DNA from: Anaeramoeba flamelloides
Taxonomy: Eukaryota; Metamonada; Anaeramoebidae
Assembly: GCA_027625915.1 (NCBI GenBank)
Contig: JANTQA010000023.1
Coordinates: 19,344,001 to 19,408,000, forward strand
Direction of reading: 5' to 3'
Length of the DNA: 64,000 nucleotides
Shown: positions 47,001-55,807 of the stretch, in pieces
Layout: every line of letters begins with the position of its first letter
Position numbering within the stretch: position 1 is the stretch's first letter
Made by a program: the position numbers and the translations under genes
The notes under the pieces: model-generated
Seen by the model: only the letters and a program-made list of their open reading frames with translations
Told to the model about the DNA's origin: nothing
Database searches by the model: none

Positions 47001-48835
47001 GTAAAAAAAAACCTAGAACACTTCACAAATAAAATAGAAAACCTCAAAAAACCCTAGAACACTTTACAAAAAAATAGAAAACTCAAAAAAACCTAACGAA
47101 AATCAATAGAGTTTACAAATGAACAGAAAGCCCCAAGAAAACCTAACAGCGTTTTTTTTAATTTTAGAAATTAAAAGAAAATTTCAAAAATTTTCGTTGT
47201 ATTTTTTAAATTAAAAAAAAACACTGTTAGCTTTTCCAGAATTTGAAAGAATTGAGTAAAATCAAAGATTTCACTCTATTCTACTGAATTCTGGGAAAGC
47301 GCCGTTAGGTTTTTTTTACTTTTTGAAATGCAAAGAAAATTTATTTAATTTTTCTTTTAATTTCAAAAATTAAAAAAAACCTAGGCACTCTACGGCACTT
47401 GATGATACTCTATGGTACTTGAAGGAACTCTACTATTCTCTGCATATACTTGATACAGTCAGCTCCACTTTTAAGACACAAATTTTGAACGAAATTTATG
47501 TACAAAAAAAAATCTCAAATTAAAGCACATTTTTTGGAATTCTAGTAAAATAAATTTGTAAAAAAAAAATTCCAAAAAATGTCTTAATTTTAGATTTTTT
47601 TGTGTCTTAAATTCCGTTGAAAGTTTGTGTCTTAAAAATGGAACTGACTGATTTTATCATTAGAAAATAGTTTTTTTTCTTTAAATTTTATTCAAAAGAA
47701 CACTTTTTTCAAAACTATTATTTTTTATCAATTCAAGTAAATATCTTAAAGTTGAATTTAAAGGTAAATTCATTTTTACATGTGAACTAAAACTATTTAT
47801 TCTAAAAATACCTTTTTTTCTAGACTAGAGACTTTTAAAAATCTTTGGAATGTTAACAGCAATTAATACAATAGCCTCAAGAATTTGAAGTTCTGGAATG
47901 TTGGTAATATTGTTAATAAACTTTATTCATAAGGATAAAATTTTTATTGAAGTTGTAGTTTTTTCTCACTCAATATTTTCAATTTTATTTTTTTTACAAG
48001 CGAACACAAAAGAGCACGGAGTTATTTCAGTTGCTATACTTGAAAAGAGTTCTTTCCAAAAGACTATTTCTGTATTTGGAGTATTTAGTTTATGATTGTG
48101 TTTATTTGTGGAATTTATGTTCAACAGATAATAGAGATTTGATCATGAAAAGCGAAGGCGAAAATTTATTTACTGTCAACATTTCAAAAAGCAATAAATG
48201 ACATTTGTTATTGTAGTAATCATTGATTTCTGGCAATTAAACACTTAACGCTTAACTCCAGCAGAAACAAAAAGGTACCAAATTGAAAACGTTTTGTAAA
48301 ACCTTACAAAATTAAATAAAAGGCCATTCAAAAAAAAAAAATTGAAACTAAATGAATGTTTCTTGTGTCAGTGAAATTTAAGTTTGTTTTTGTCTGAATT
48401 GTGTATTTTTTTTTGGTTTTGTTTTTGAAACGAATAAAAAAAAAATCAAAAGTAAAGATCGTTTCTAGAAAAAAAATAAGAGAAAGAAAGTTATAAAGGC
48501 AAATAAACATACTCAAGTATCACAACGATCAAAAAATAAAAATTTGCAATCCTACGAAACTATAATTTATTTAGCGAGTGTTGTGTAAAGTTCATACAAA
48601 AAAATGAACATGAGAAATTGTTGAGTTTGTTTATTCGTTTTTTTGTTTTTTTTTTTTTTTTTTTTCTTTTTTTATTTAGTTCTTTTCTTTTTGGATGAGA
48701 ATTTATTACTTGTTCAAATAAAGTTTTTGGTACAAAATTCATGGCTGTGTAATGAGAAGACTTTATTGAGTTGTCGCAAAATGGAAACAATTTTGGATCT
48801 TCAATAATAAGCGGAATGTTAAACTCTCGTTGATC
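33801..48835 (-). CDS. P4-ATPase, phospholipid-transporting flippase (catalytic subunit)
   Basis: A five-exon reconstruction on the minus strand: 48835-48710, 44706-43866, 43664-43548, 39562-38425 and 35071-33801. All boundaries are GT-AG with compatible phases. P4-ATPases use ATP to move aminophospholipids from the outer to the cytosolic leaflet. The diagnostic motifs are DGETNLK (actuator), [10 protein letters not shown] (phosphorylated Asp), [11 protein letters not shown] (nucleotide binding), TGDKRGTA and [11 protein letters not shown]. Conserved [16 protein letters not shown] precedes the P domain. The six C-terminal membrane segments are in the last exon, followed by a charged tail. From exon 2 on it is 1121 aa; typical family length is 1100-1250. 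Still missing are the initiator exon and about 20 residues of the first membrane helix between exons 1 and 2, which I could not find. Three introns of 3.4-4 kb are full of repeats. Whether the gene is still expressed cannot be judged, but all seen exons are intact. Confidence 0.9.
37090..37632 (+). mobile_element. T-family inverted-repeat element with strand-skewed core, copy 1
   Basis: The left arm ATGGTAAAATAACAATTTTA pairs with the complement of TAAAATTAACATTTTACCAT at the right. The core (37190-37430) is G/T-rich on the plus strand and almost lacks C (GGCTTGGGTAAGGTATGGGT). It is related to the minus strand of 59440-60210. Confidence 0.6.
37995..38202 (+). repeat. D repeat, copy 1 (direct repeat flanking a flippase exon)
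   Basis: Nearly identical to 39755-39960: shared TTCAAGCTTGGAGCACAATA, GCCAGTTTTTAAGCCATTTT, and CAACCACAATTCGTGATTGA followed by TCGATCGATG. The two copies lie in the introns on either side of exon 38425-39562, in the same orientation. Confidence 0.75.
38425..39562 (-). CDS. Flippase exon with phosphorylation and nucleotide-binding domains
   Basis: Acceptor CATTAG, donor GTAAAT. Begins [21 protein letters not shown] Lys/Glu-rich insert ([17 protein letters not shown]) follows. [30 protein letters not shown] and [20 protein letters not shown] are conserved P4 motifs. The exon ends [12 protein letters not shown] plus one base, completed by the next exon. Confidence 0.93.
39755..39960 (+). repeat. 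D repeat, copy 2
   Basis: Direct copy of 37995-38202, with a few substitutions and T-run length changes. Abuts E copy 1. Confidence 0.75.
39961..40165 (-). repeat. E repeat, copy 1 (inverted relative to copy 2)
   Basis: On the minus strand it shares CAGGTTACAAAATTCGATTC, then CCAC, AAATTCATCAAAAATTAAAA and TCATTTTAGATGTAGATTAA with 45240-45470. Copies in two introns of the same gene in opposite orientation could pair in the pre-mRNA. Confidence 0.65.
40657..40769. mobile_element. 113-bp MITE with near-perfect 27-bp TIRs
   Basis: ATTTTTTATACTTTTTACCT at the left is the complement of AGGTAAAAAGTATAAAAAAT at the right. The centre contains GTTGCTTGGGCTCTATG. Confidence 0.75.
40771..41008. repeat. 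GC-rich island with tandem 31-bp units
   Basis: Units CTGTCGAGTCGTTACTTGGA and CTGTCGAGTCGGTATCTTGT each continue to CTGGG.TTTTG (40919-40982). The composition is far from that of the window. No protein motif or RNA polymerase III box was identified with confidence. Confidence 0.6.
42560..42740. repeat. Irregular cluster of TCGCGATA-like motifs
   Basis: Seven or eight variants (TTACGATATC, TTCGCGATAAA, ATCACGATAAT, TTGCGATAATC, ATATCGTAAA, ATCGTGATAAG, ATCGCGATATA) lie at irregular 15-50 bp spacing in a region where CG dinucleotides are otherwise rare. Function unknown. Confidence 0.5.
43548..43664 (-). CDS. Flippase short exon (39 codons)
   Basis: Reads [20 protein letters not shown] and then [10 protein letters not shown], the conserved stretch just before the phosphorylation motif. 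Acceptor TTAAAG, donor GTAAGT, phase 0 at both ends. Confidence 0.93.
43665..43865 (-). other. 201-nt flippase intron
   Basis: GTAAGT donor, TTAAAG acceptor, with A/T homopolymers only. It shows the gene's native intron scale. Confidence 0.85.
43866..44706 (-). CDS. Flippase exon with actuator domain
   Basis: Begins [20 protein letters not shown] (membrane segment 2) and contains [38 protein letters not shown] and [16 protein letters not shown]. It ends in membrane segments [15 protein letters not shown] and VPISLYVSL at a GTAAGT donor. The preceding acceptor is GAAAAAG. Confidence 0.92.
44742..44827. repeat. Pentanucleotide microsatellite (TTTTG)n then (TTGTG)n
   Basis: About ten TTTTG units grade into TTGTG units, on the intron side about 35 nt from the acceptor of the actuator exon. 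On the transcript it reads CAAAA/CACAA, replacing the usual pyrimidine tract region. Confidence 0.9.
45240..45470 (+). repeat. E repeat, copy 2
   Basis: Inverted relative to 39961-40165. Contains CAGGTTACAAAATTCGATTC, which looks like a Pol III B-box (AATTCGATTCC versus GGTTCGANNCC), but no A-box was found. Confidence 0.6.
46680..47440. repeat. Largest nested palindrome array (P1/P2/P3 modules)
   Basis: At least six hairpin modules. The centre (about 46880-47140) is a nested palindrome: TTCTAGGTTTTTTTGAGGTT, ATTGATTTTCGTTAGGTTTT and their complements AAAACCTAACGAAAATCAAT and AACCTCAAAAAACCCTAGAA are arranged around a P2-like core. It is followed by P2, P1 and P2 modules ending CCTAGGCACTCTACGGCACT. 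Confidence 0.8.
47456..47650. mobile_element. 195-bp mariner-like MITE
   Basis: Ends CAGTCAGCTCCACTTTTAAG and its counterpart CTTAAAAATGGAACTGACTG. CAGT…-type TIRs with a TA before the left end are typical of Tc1/mariner MITEs (established knowledge). GTGTCTTAAA occurs four times in the arms. Confidence 0.75.
47690..48000. repeat. S repeat, copy 1
   Basis: Collinear with 61305-61620: TATCTTAAAGTTGAATTTAA, ACAATAGCCTCAAGAATTTG, AATAAACTTTATTCATAAGG, and TTTTCAATTTTATTTTTTTT. On the minus strand both copies keep PxLQILEAI…, possibly a captured hydrophobic exon, but no gene context supports it. Confidence 0.55.
48710..48835 (-). CDS. Flippase N-terminal exon
   Basis: Reads [20 protein letters not shown], then [20 protein letters not shown] and EQ to a GTAATA donor. 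This corresponds to the family's N-terminal Y/T-x-x-NF-x-P-x-x-L-F-x-Q segment. A stop lies upstream in frame with no ATG, so an initiator exon lies beyond an AAAAAG acceptor at 48836-48837. Confidence 0.8.
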
Positions 48836-49869
48836 CTTTTTTTATTATTAATTTATTAATTTGTTAATTTGTTGAAAGAATAGAACATTTTTGAAGGATT
48901 AACAAAGAATTAAAAAAAGAGAAAATCTGAAAACTGTTCTTGTAAAATAGTCTGTTTTACCATCGGCAATTCAAAAAGATCTTTATCAATAAAAAATTAT
49001 AAACACAAAAATAAATTTTAATTTTGATTTTTCATCATTTTTGAACAAATACTGTGAAAATTTGTTATCAAAGATTTGGTTTGAACAGTTTAAATACAAA
49101 CAATGAATTGAAGAGCTTTTCAATATTGTATTTGTCATAAAATTCTCAATTTTAAAATATAACTTTCGATAAATATGAATATTGGAATTGATTTTATTGG
49201 TTATTCTTAAAAAAGGCGTTTGTACATCGTTGAGGATTTGTTTACTTCTATAGGAATTTCTAAGAAACTATTTTTTAATTTACCCTCCCAGTCTTTCCGA
49301 TGAGTGCGAAATAAAGATCAAAAAAGTTAACTAACACCCAATATTAAATTAATCTTATTTTCAAATTAAGGGTAATGGTCTTGGAAATCGCAAAAAAGAT
49401 CATTTGTTAATCTTTTGTTTGTCAGTGTGTTGGTATATAATAAAATTACCCTAATATTATAAGCTAAAAAATTATTCTAATTCAAAAAAAATGAATAATT
49501 TGGTTTCGACCATTTTGGTAAAAAAGTGAAACTGGAAAATAAGTTATAAATGGTTTTTCATCGGTAACATTACTGAAAATGAAATTAAAAGCAATAAAAA
49601 TAAGAAACCAAATAACTTCAAATAATAATTCATGATATTATTTTCAATCAATATAACAAATACAATATTATTCTATATTCTTATCGAAATTGTTGAGTGG
49701 TTTTGGAGATCCCAAAAATAGTCAATTTTTTGAACAAATTTTTAATAATTGATCAATCGAAAGAAAAACCCTATACAAAAGATTTTATTAAAAAACTGTC
49801 CAAGTACTGAATGCTTCATTTTGTCTTTATTTATTTATTTATTCTTTTATTTTTTGATCTTACTTTTCA
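48836..49869. other. Upstream of flippase, unassigned
   Basis: AT-rich, no supported gene. The initiator exon of the flippase should be here but no ATG exon with a good donor is evident. Confidence 0.4.
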
Positions 49870-50890
49870 TTTTCAGGTTCTATTAAGGTTGCCAATGAAA
49901 AACCCAGTTTAATTTTTTTTCCCTGTTTCACTTTTTTTCCCTAATGGTAATTTTTTTTATAATTAATTCATATCCTGATCCTTAAAAAAATGTTGAAAAA
50001 AAAATTAAACAACAACTAATTTTTTACTTTTTCTTAACTTCACTTATAATAAAAACTGATTGGTTAATAAGAGATCTTTTAACAGCAGTTATTTGTAAAG
50101 ACATTTAAACATTTAAGTTGAAAAATCCCTTTTCCAGGTTCTATTAAGATTTTTTTGAAATTTAATAGTAAAAAAATTGAATATTTTTTTTTTCACAGTT
50201 AAGAGGTATATGTCCTTAATAAAATTAAGCACTATTTTTTTCTGATTAATATTTTTCGAAATCTAGTTCATAACTTAATTCAATTAAACACTGTGATAAT
50301 TTTTTTTAGAATAAAAACACTCTCAAATTTTGAATATCAAAAATATTTTTTGGAATTAATGTGCACTTTTTTATTTTTTTTTTGAAAAAATGGGGTTGAG
50401 AAAATTTTGAAATCAAAGAATAAGTTAATATATTAAATTAGAATGCTTTTCCAGAAAGTTTATCCTTTTAGTTTAACTTTTTTTTTATTCTACCATTTAA
50501 AACTAAAAAAAACATTTGAGTACCAAATTAGTGCCTTTTGTGAAAAGAAAATTCCCATAATTTAGAATTTGTTTTTGTAAATGAGTTAAAACAAGAGAGC
50601 GTATCTAAAAATATACATAATTTCAAGTTTGAATTCAATGATTTTGGCAAAAAATGTTTTCAAGAAAAAGCTAAATTGAAACTTTATTTATTTTTATTTT
50701 ATTATTTTGTTTTTTTAATTGTATTAATGGAAAGTATTTGATCAGTTTTTCATTTTTAGTGTTTTTTGGGTCGTAGGGACATATAATCATCTATTTTTAA
50801 AAATATTTTAAATTTAATCAATACCTTGTAAAATGATAACCAATTATTTTGATTAATAAAGAATTATTTATTGATATAAATTGAAAAAAA
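49870..50890 (+). repeat. R-family repeat, copy 1
   Basis: Collinear with 60350-60790 over CACTTATAATAAAAACTGAT, CAGGTTCTATTAAGATTTTT and CAGTTAAGAGGT. In both places the repeat is followed directly by a palindrome array. Confidence 0.55.
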
Positions 50891-50907
50891 TATTTGTTTT
50901 TTAGATT

Positions 50908-51340
50908 TTCCGTTAGGTTTTCTTGCGTTTTCTGTTCATTTGGAAAATCTGTAGATTTTACAAATAAAACAGAAAACCTCGAGAAAACCTTGGACACTCA
51001 CGTTATTTTTTCTTTAATTTTTAGAATAAACAGAAAATTCTTGAAATTTTCGGTTTATTTCAAAAAGTAAAAAAAACCTAGGCACTTGGCGGCAACTTTT
51101 GTTAGGTTTTTCAGAATTCAAAAGAAACTTAGAATTAAATAAATTTTCGATTTATTTCAAAAATTGTAAAAAAAAGCTGTTAACTTTTCCAGAATTTGAA
51201 GGTATTTAATAAAATCAAGATTTTGTTATATTCTTTGAAATCTGGTATAAGATACCATTTTTTTATAATTAGCCCAAAAAAATATAAAAGTTAAAGAAAT
51301 TTTCGGTTTATTTATCAAATTAAAAAATTCTAACACCAAA
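50908..51340. repeat. Palindrome array P3-P2-P1/P2-P1-P2
   Basis: Starts CCGTTAGGTTTTCTTGCGTT, whose complement AACCTCGAGAAAACCTTGG closes the first hairpin. It is followed by P2 (GAATAAACAG/CGGTTTATTTC), CCTAGGCACTTGGCGGCAAC and further, more diverged modules. Confidence 0.75.
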
Positions 51341-51727
51341 TAAAAAATCCCATATATATGCTTAACTTTCAGTTTTAAAACTCAGAAATTTCACTAATTA
51401 TCTAAATAGGTGTTTTTATATTGATGATAAAGAATAAAATAAAATCCTTCAAAATATACAAAAAATTTCTCAAATTGGAAATTATTTAAGATTTTGATTA
51501 TTTACTTTTGTAGAGCCTATTCTATAAAAACAAAATGAAGAAATTTTCAATGTGATAATTTAATCCAATAAAAAAACATTAAAAGAATAAAAGAATAATA
51601 TTCTTTGATTTAATATAAATTGAAAAGATTCATTATTTATATATCATAGTTAGATTTCAAAGAAAATAATTATTCTATACTCAAATTTCACAAAAAAAAA
51701 AAATAGTGATAAGCAAAATTCCTTTGA

Positions 51728-52035
51728 GTCTCTATGTTTTCTTGGTTTTTTCGGTTTTCTCTATTAAGTGTTCTAGGTTTTTTGAGGTTTTATATTTTAT
51801 TTGTGAAGTGTTCTAGGTTTTTTTTACTTTAGAAATAAACAGAAAATTTCAATAAATTTTCAGTTTTTTTCTAAAGTAAAAAAAACCTAACGAAAATCTA
51901 TTGAATAAACATAGATAAAAACAAAAACTCCAAGAAAGCCTAAATATGATTTTTTTTTTCTTTAATTTAAGGTTAAACAAGATTATTTATTCAATTTTAT
52001 TTCAATTTCGATAATTAAAAAAAATCTAGATACTG
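51728..52035. repeat. Palindrome array
   Basis: P3-like TTCTAGGTTTTTTGAGGTTT, a P2 hairpin (ACTTTAGAAATAAACAG/TTTTTCTAAAGT) closing at AAAAAACCTAACGAAAATC, then a diverged P2 ending AAAAAAATCTAGATACTG. Confidence 0.75.
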
Positions 52036-52738
52036 TAAAAGGAAATTAATTTCCCACCCTTCAAAAGAAAAAATAAAAAAAGAAAGAAATTTTCTAAAAA
52101 AAATAGTTTCAATATGAAGAAAATAATTTTAGAATGAATTCAACAAAAAAATCTTTCATCTGACTACTTCCTCTTCTTATGTGTTTCCAATTTCATCTTT
52201 ATTTTCACTTTTATTAATTATAAAAATAAATTATTTGCAAATATTACTTTAATTAAATTTCTGAATTTTTTTTTTTTTTTTTTTTATTAGTTTTTGAAAA
52301 CTGTGTAAAAGAATTAAACAGTAAATAAGAAAGAAATAAATCAAAAAAAAAAAAAAAAAGTAAAAAAAAAATAAAAATAATGATTTATTCATTGAAAAAA
52401 TATTAAAACAATAAAATATAATAAAAAATCAAAATTTAAAAAATAAAAATTTAAAATAAAAATACACAAAGTTAGAAAAGTATTAAAAAAAAAAGTGAAA
52501 TAAAATTAATAACTGGTTATAATTTCATATTTTTTTTTAAAAAAAAAAAAAATAATATTTCATTAAACCAAAACTTAAAAACAATGTTTTTGGTCTTATC
52601 TATCATTCTACTAATGAATTCTTCAAAATATGTAATAAACAATAGTGGAGAATGTGATCATGGTAATATTAATAAAATGAAAAGATGATATTAAGAACAA
52701 TAAAATTCTTGAATTTTTTTTTGAAATTTTGGGAAATG
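52036..52738. other. Non-coding, 3' of the small basic gene
   Basis: A/T homopolymers and simple sequence only. Confidence 0.45.
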
Positions 52739-53341
52739 TTAAAAAGTGGGTGGTTCATAGGAAACAAACAGATAAACTGGGTCATCATATTTTGACAAGT
52801 TTAAGAAATTTTGTTTTTCCATAAAAGTTATTAATCCTCTTTGTAAATTTTTAATTGAAATTGAACGGTTCAGTTGGAGATAAATTCGAAAAAGTTTTTT
52901 ATGGATAACTAACTTTCTAATTTTATTATTGTTTTCGTCATATCCATTGAACTGTCTCAGACAAGAAGGCCACCCTTTAATTAAATTAGAATCAAAATTA
53001 TCAAATGCTGTCAATCTAGCCTTCCAACGTGGTGCAGGTTTTTGGTTTAAAAATTTTTTCATCATTTCTTTGGTGGTGGTACCGTTTCCTTGGATTTCTT
53101 TTAATGTTAGCGCTCTTTTAATTGAGTTTTTTTTTCTTTTCTTTCTCCTTTCATTTAATTGGAATGCTTCAACAACATTCGGACATGATATACTCTTTGA
53201 TTGTGCTAACATTCTTTTTCGGTTGATTAAATCATTTGAAGTTGGTTGAACCAGAGAACGAGATCTGTCGAGTTGTGGATTTTCTATTAACTTGGATTTT
53301 GATCTTGACAATTTACATAATACTTGGGTTGCTATTGCGAC
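52739..53341 (-). CDS. Unrecognised small basic protein (main exon)
   Basis: About 200 codons in frame from an acceptor ACACAG at 53342-53343 to the TAA at 52739. The internal TTG at 53311 is not a credible start. A possible first exon is ATG 53682-53650 (MSEMEIIIVPK) with a GTGTAA donor. It joins in phase 0 across a 308-nt intron and would give 211 aa; this part is inference. The N-terminal half is Ser/Arg/Lys-rich (RSKSKLIENPQLDRSRSL; ERRKKRKKNSIKRALTLKEI). The C-terminal half is more ordered (RWKARLTAFDNFDSNLIKGW; KKLFRIYLQLNRSISIKNLQ) and ends KYDDPVYLFVSYEPPTF. The less AT-rich composition supports coding. No family was recognised. Confidence 0.6.
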   Translation of the reverse strand, partial: VAIATQVLCKLSRSKSKLIENPQLDRSRSLVQPTSNDLINRKRMLAQSKSISCPNVVEAFQLNERRKKRKKNSIKRALTLKEIQGNGTTTKEMMKKFLNQKPAPRWKARLTAFDNFDSNLIKGWPSCLRQFNGYDENNNKIRKLVIHKKLFRIYLQLNRSISIKNLQRGLITFMEKQNFLNLSKYDDPVYLFVSYEPPTF

Positions 53342-53342
53342 C

Positions 53343-53393
53343 TGTGTTTGTGTTTGTGTTTGTGTTTGTGTTTTTATGTTTGTTTTTGTGTTT
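53343..53393. repeat. (GTGTTT)n microsatellite at a splice acceptor
   Basis: Repeats of TTTGTG abut the inferred acceptor of the 52739-53341 exon. On the transcript they read ACACAAAC repeats directly ending in CAG. Confidence 0.8.
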
Positions 53394-53924
53394 ATTTAAA
53401 AATTTTATATAAGAAATAAATTTTGGATCAGAAATAAATTATTTTTTAGAATTGAATTTTTAACATAACTGTATAGTGTTGATGAAAATTAAAAAAAAAA
53501 ACAAAAAAATAAATATTAATTGTGCATATTCCAAATAAACTCTTTATAGTTATAGAGTAACTCAAAAAATTGAGGAATAAAGTTTGGATCCTTATTTCCG
53601 AAAAAAAAAAAAAATTTTTTTTTTAATATTAAAGAAGTGTAAATTACACTTTAGGAACAATTATAATCTCCATTTCACTCATAGACTGAGCCAAATATGA
53701 AAAATTTAATTTATTTTTTTTTAAGAATAAACCAACATACAATTAATTAAAAAAAAGAAAAAGGATAAACTTCAGATTAGAGTAGATATTCATAAAAGAA
53801 AATGCTTAGCAAAGGATAAAATTTTTCAAAAAATGAAAAAAAAAAATTTTTTTTATCCCACATCAATAGTACATCTTGTAAAAAATTTCTAATGTTCGTT
53901 AAGGAAATTAAATTTGTTGATAAT

Positions 53925-54618
53925 AAACTATTTTTCAGTCAAAGGGGCCCAGTTGTAATCGTATAATACACGTGTTTAAAGGGTTTGCATAGATATTAGA
54001 AGAAAAATTTTATTTTGGAAATTTTTAAAATTGAAATCATTTTTTCACATTTCTACACATTTTTGTTTTTTTTTTCGATTTTTTTTTAAAAACGTCATTC
54101 ATTTGCAAAAATTTTTTATTGCAAGATCAATAGTCACTTGGTAAAAACTTGTTATTCTAATGTCATTGAAACCATGTAAAGATTGTTGAGAAATCATATT
54201 GATTTCTATTGGAATTCAATTTGATCTTGATATTTGTTTAATAAATGTGAAAAATTTTCACTTCATTTTCATTTCCTTTTTCAAATAGAGACCACAAATA
54301 CCAACAAACTTTGTTTGGGGGCTTAATTTCTAAAAGAAAAGTATCGAAAATGAAGTGAAAAATGTTTGATATTTATTATTCAAATACCAGCAGAAGTTCA
54401 AAACAAACATCCTTGTTTTTCTCAATAGGGCCCTAAGAATTTGAGTTTTTCAATTTTTAAGAAAAGCTATTGATTTATTAATATTCTTTCAGACATGTAT
54501 CAACAATTCTTTGATGTGTATTATTCTGTTTATTTCTTATTTGTTCTTCAAAGGTCAATTATATAAAATAATTGATATTTGAAAAAAACGTTGGGCCCCT
54601 TTGACTGAAACAGAGTTT
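53925..54618. mobile_element. Z-family TIR element (complete, 694 bp)
   Basis: Left end AAACTATTTTTCAGTCAAAG then GGGCCCAG; right end TTGGGCCCCTTTGACTGAAA then CAGAGTTT. The interior is non-coding and contains a W-like hairpin (about 54227-54390). The outermost AAACTATTTTTCA is shared with the X family, suggesting related transposition ends. Confidence 0.75.
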
Positions 54619-54764
54619 AAGATTTTTTAATCCTAATTGTATTGATTTTAAAATAAATTACAAAGCGTCACTTTTCTTAAAGTCAATTTAGAGTTTCAAA
54701 TATTTTTTTTTCACATTAACTTTTAAAAAAAAAGGAAAGAAAAAAGTGGAAAGAGTAGGCTTTC

Positions 54765-55085
54765 TTGGTAAGGGTTAAGTTTTCAAGAGCTCTTAATCTG
54801 TTAAAGAGAGAGTATTGAAGTGACCAAATTTGTGACTCCTGAGTCAAAAGAGTAGTCAAAAGAACCTTTTAATTACAGTCATTAGAAGAATTTTAAACTC
54901 AATTTAGTTTTCTGAAAAAAGTGGAAAGAAAAAGATCAAAAAAAAAAAAAAAAAAAATTAGAAAAAATGATCAGATCCAAAAATTGAAAATAAATTATTA
55001 CAAGAATACTGGATTAAACTTGTAGAATAGGTTCAATTTACTCAATTAAACTGGGCTGCTTTGATTGAAAAAGAGTTTATTCATC
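54765..55085. repeat. Q repeat plus X/Z fragments
   Basis: 54765-54920 is a Q copy (AATCTGTTAAAGAGAGAGTA...ACAGTCATTAGAAGAATTTT). 54930-55020 matches the right part of X copy 3 (AGAAAAAATGATCAG...AAGAATACTGGATTAAAC). 55040-55075 is a Z-type end (CTTTGATTGAAAAAGAGTTT). A mosaic of broken elements. Confidence 0.5.
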
Positions 55086-55807
55086 ATTTTATTAAGAGGG
55101 TTGTTTAATGATGAAATTATTGTTAATCGTTCCAAGTTTGAATTTCCCAAGTTGATTGCATCACACGTATACAAAATTCAACACTTAAGAATTTATATGG
55201 AATGCTGAAAATATATATTTGTATATTATTAATCTTCAATTGTAATTTTAGTTTTACAAATGAGAAATGAATTTCTCTATTTTTAAACTTTTTTGATTAA
55301 AAAAATTTTTTTAGAGCTAACTTTCTGGATTCGTGAATTATGTTTGATATATTTAAATATTTGAATTAAAAACAACTATTTTGTATATAACTTGTCAGAT
55401 TTAATTAAACAATAACTTTGTCTAAGGATAAAATAGATTTCAAAACAATAAAATAAAAAAAATGTTTTTAATAATGCTCATCGAAATTTATTCTTTAATT
55501 AAATCTGATAAGAATCACCCAAAATATCCGTTCTTAATTGAAGGTTTTTTATCACCTCTTTACACGGGAAATAAAATAAGTAGTTTCTTCTAAAAATCAA
55601 TTTTTATCAAAAAAAAATCAAAAAATAGCTTTTTCAAATGGCTTGAATATATACACACATATATGTGGAAAAGGGATAAATTCCAAAATCTGGTCATGTT
55701 GTAGTAAAAAAAAAAAGTGATGATGTTGATCATTTCATACAGTGAATGTAAAAAATACGAAGACCCAGTAAAAAATTCTAAAAAAGGACACCTTAAAAAT
55801 ATCAAAA

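Larger units (their letters stand above)
44707..48709 (-). other. About 4-kb flippase intron region (a small exon not located)
   Basis: Holds a TTTTG/TTGTG microsatellite, E copy 2, a large palindrome array, a mariner-like MITE and an S repeat. About 20 residues of the first transmembrane helix should be encoded in here but were not found. Confidence 0.8.

Noticed and set aside
47898-48095. Plus-strand 65-codon hydrophobic frame
   Set aside because: It lies in the S repeat and is not preserved in the second S copy at 61305-61620.
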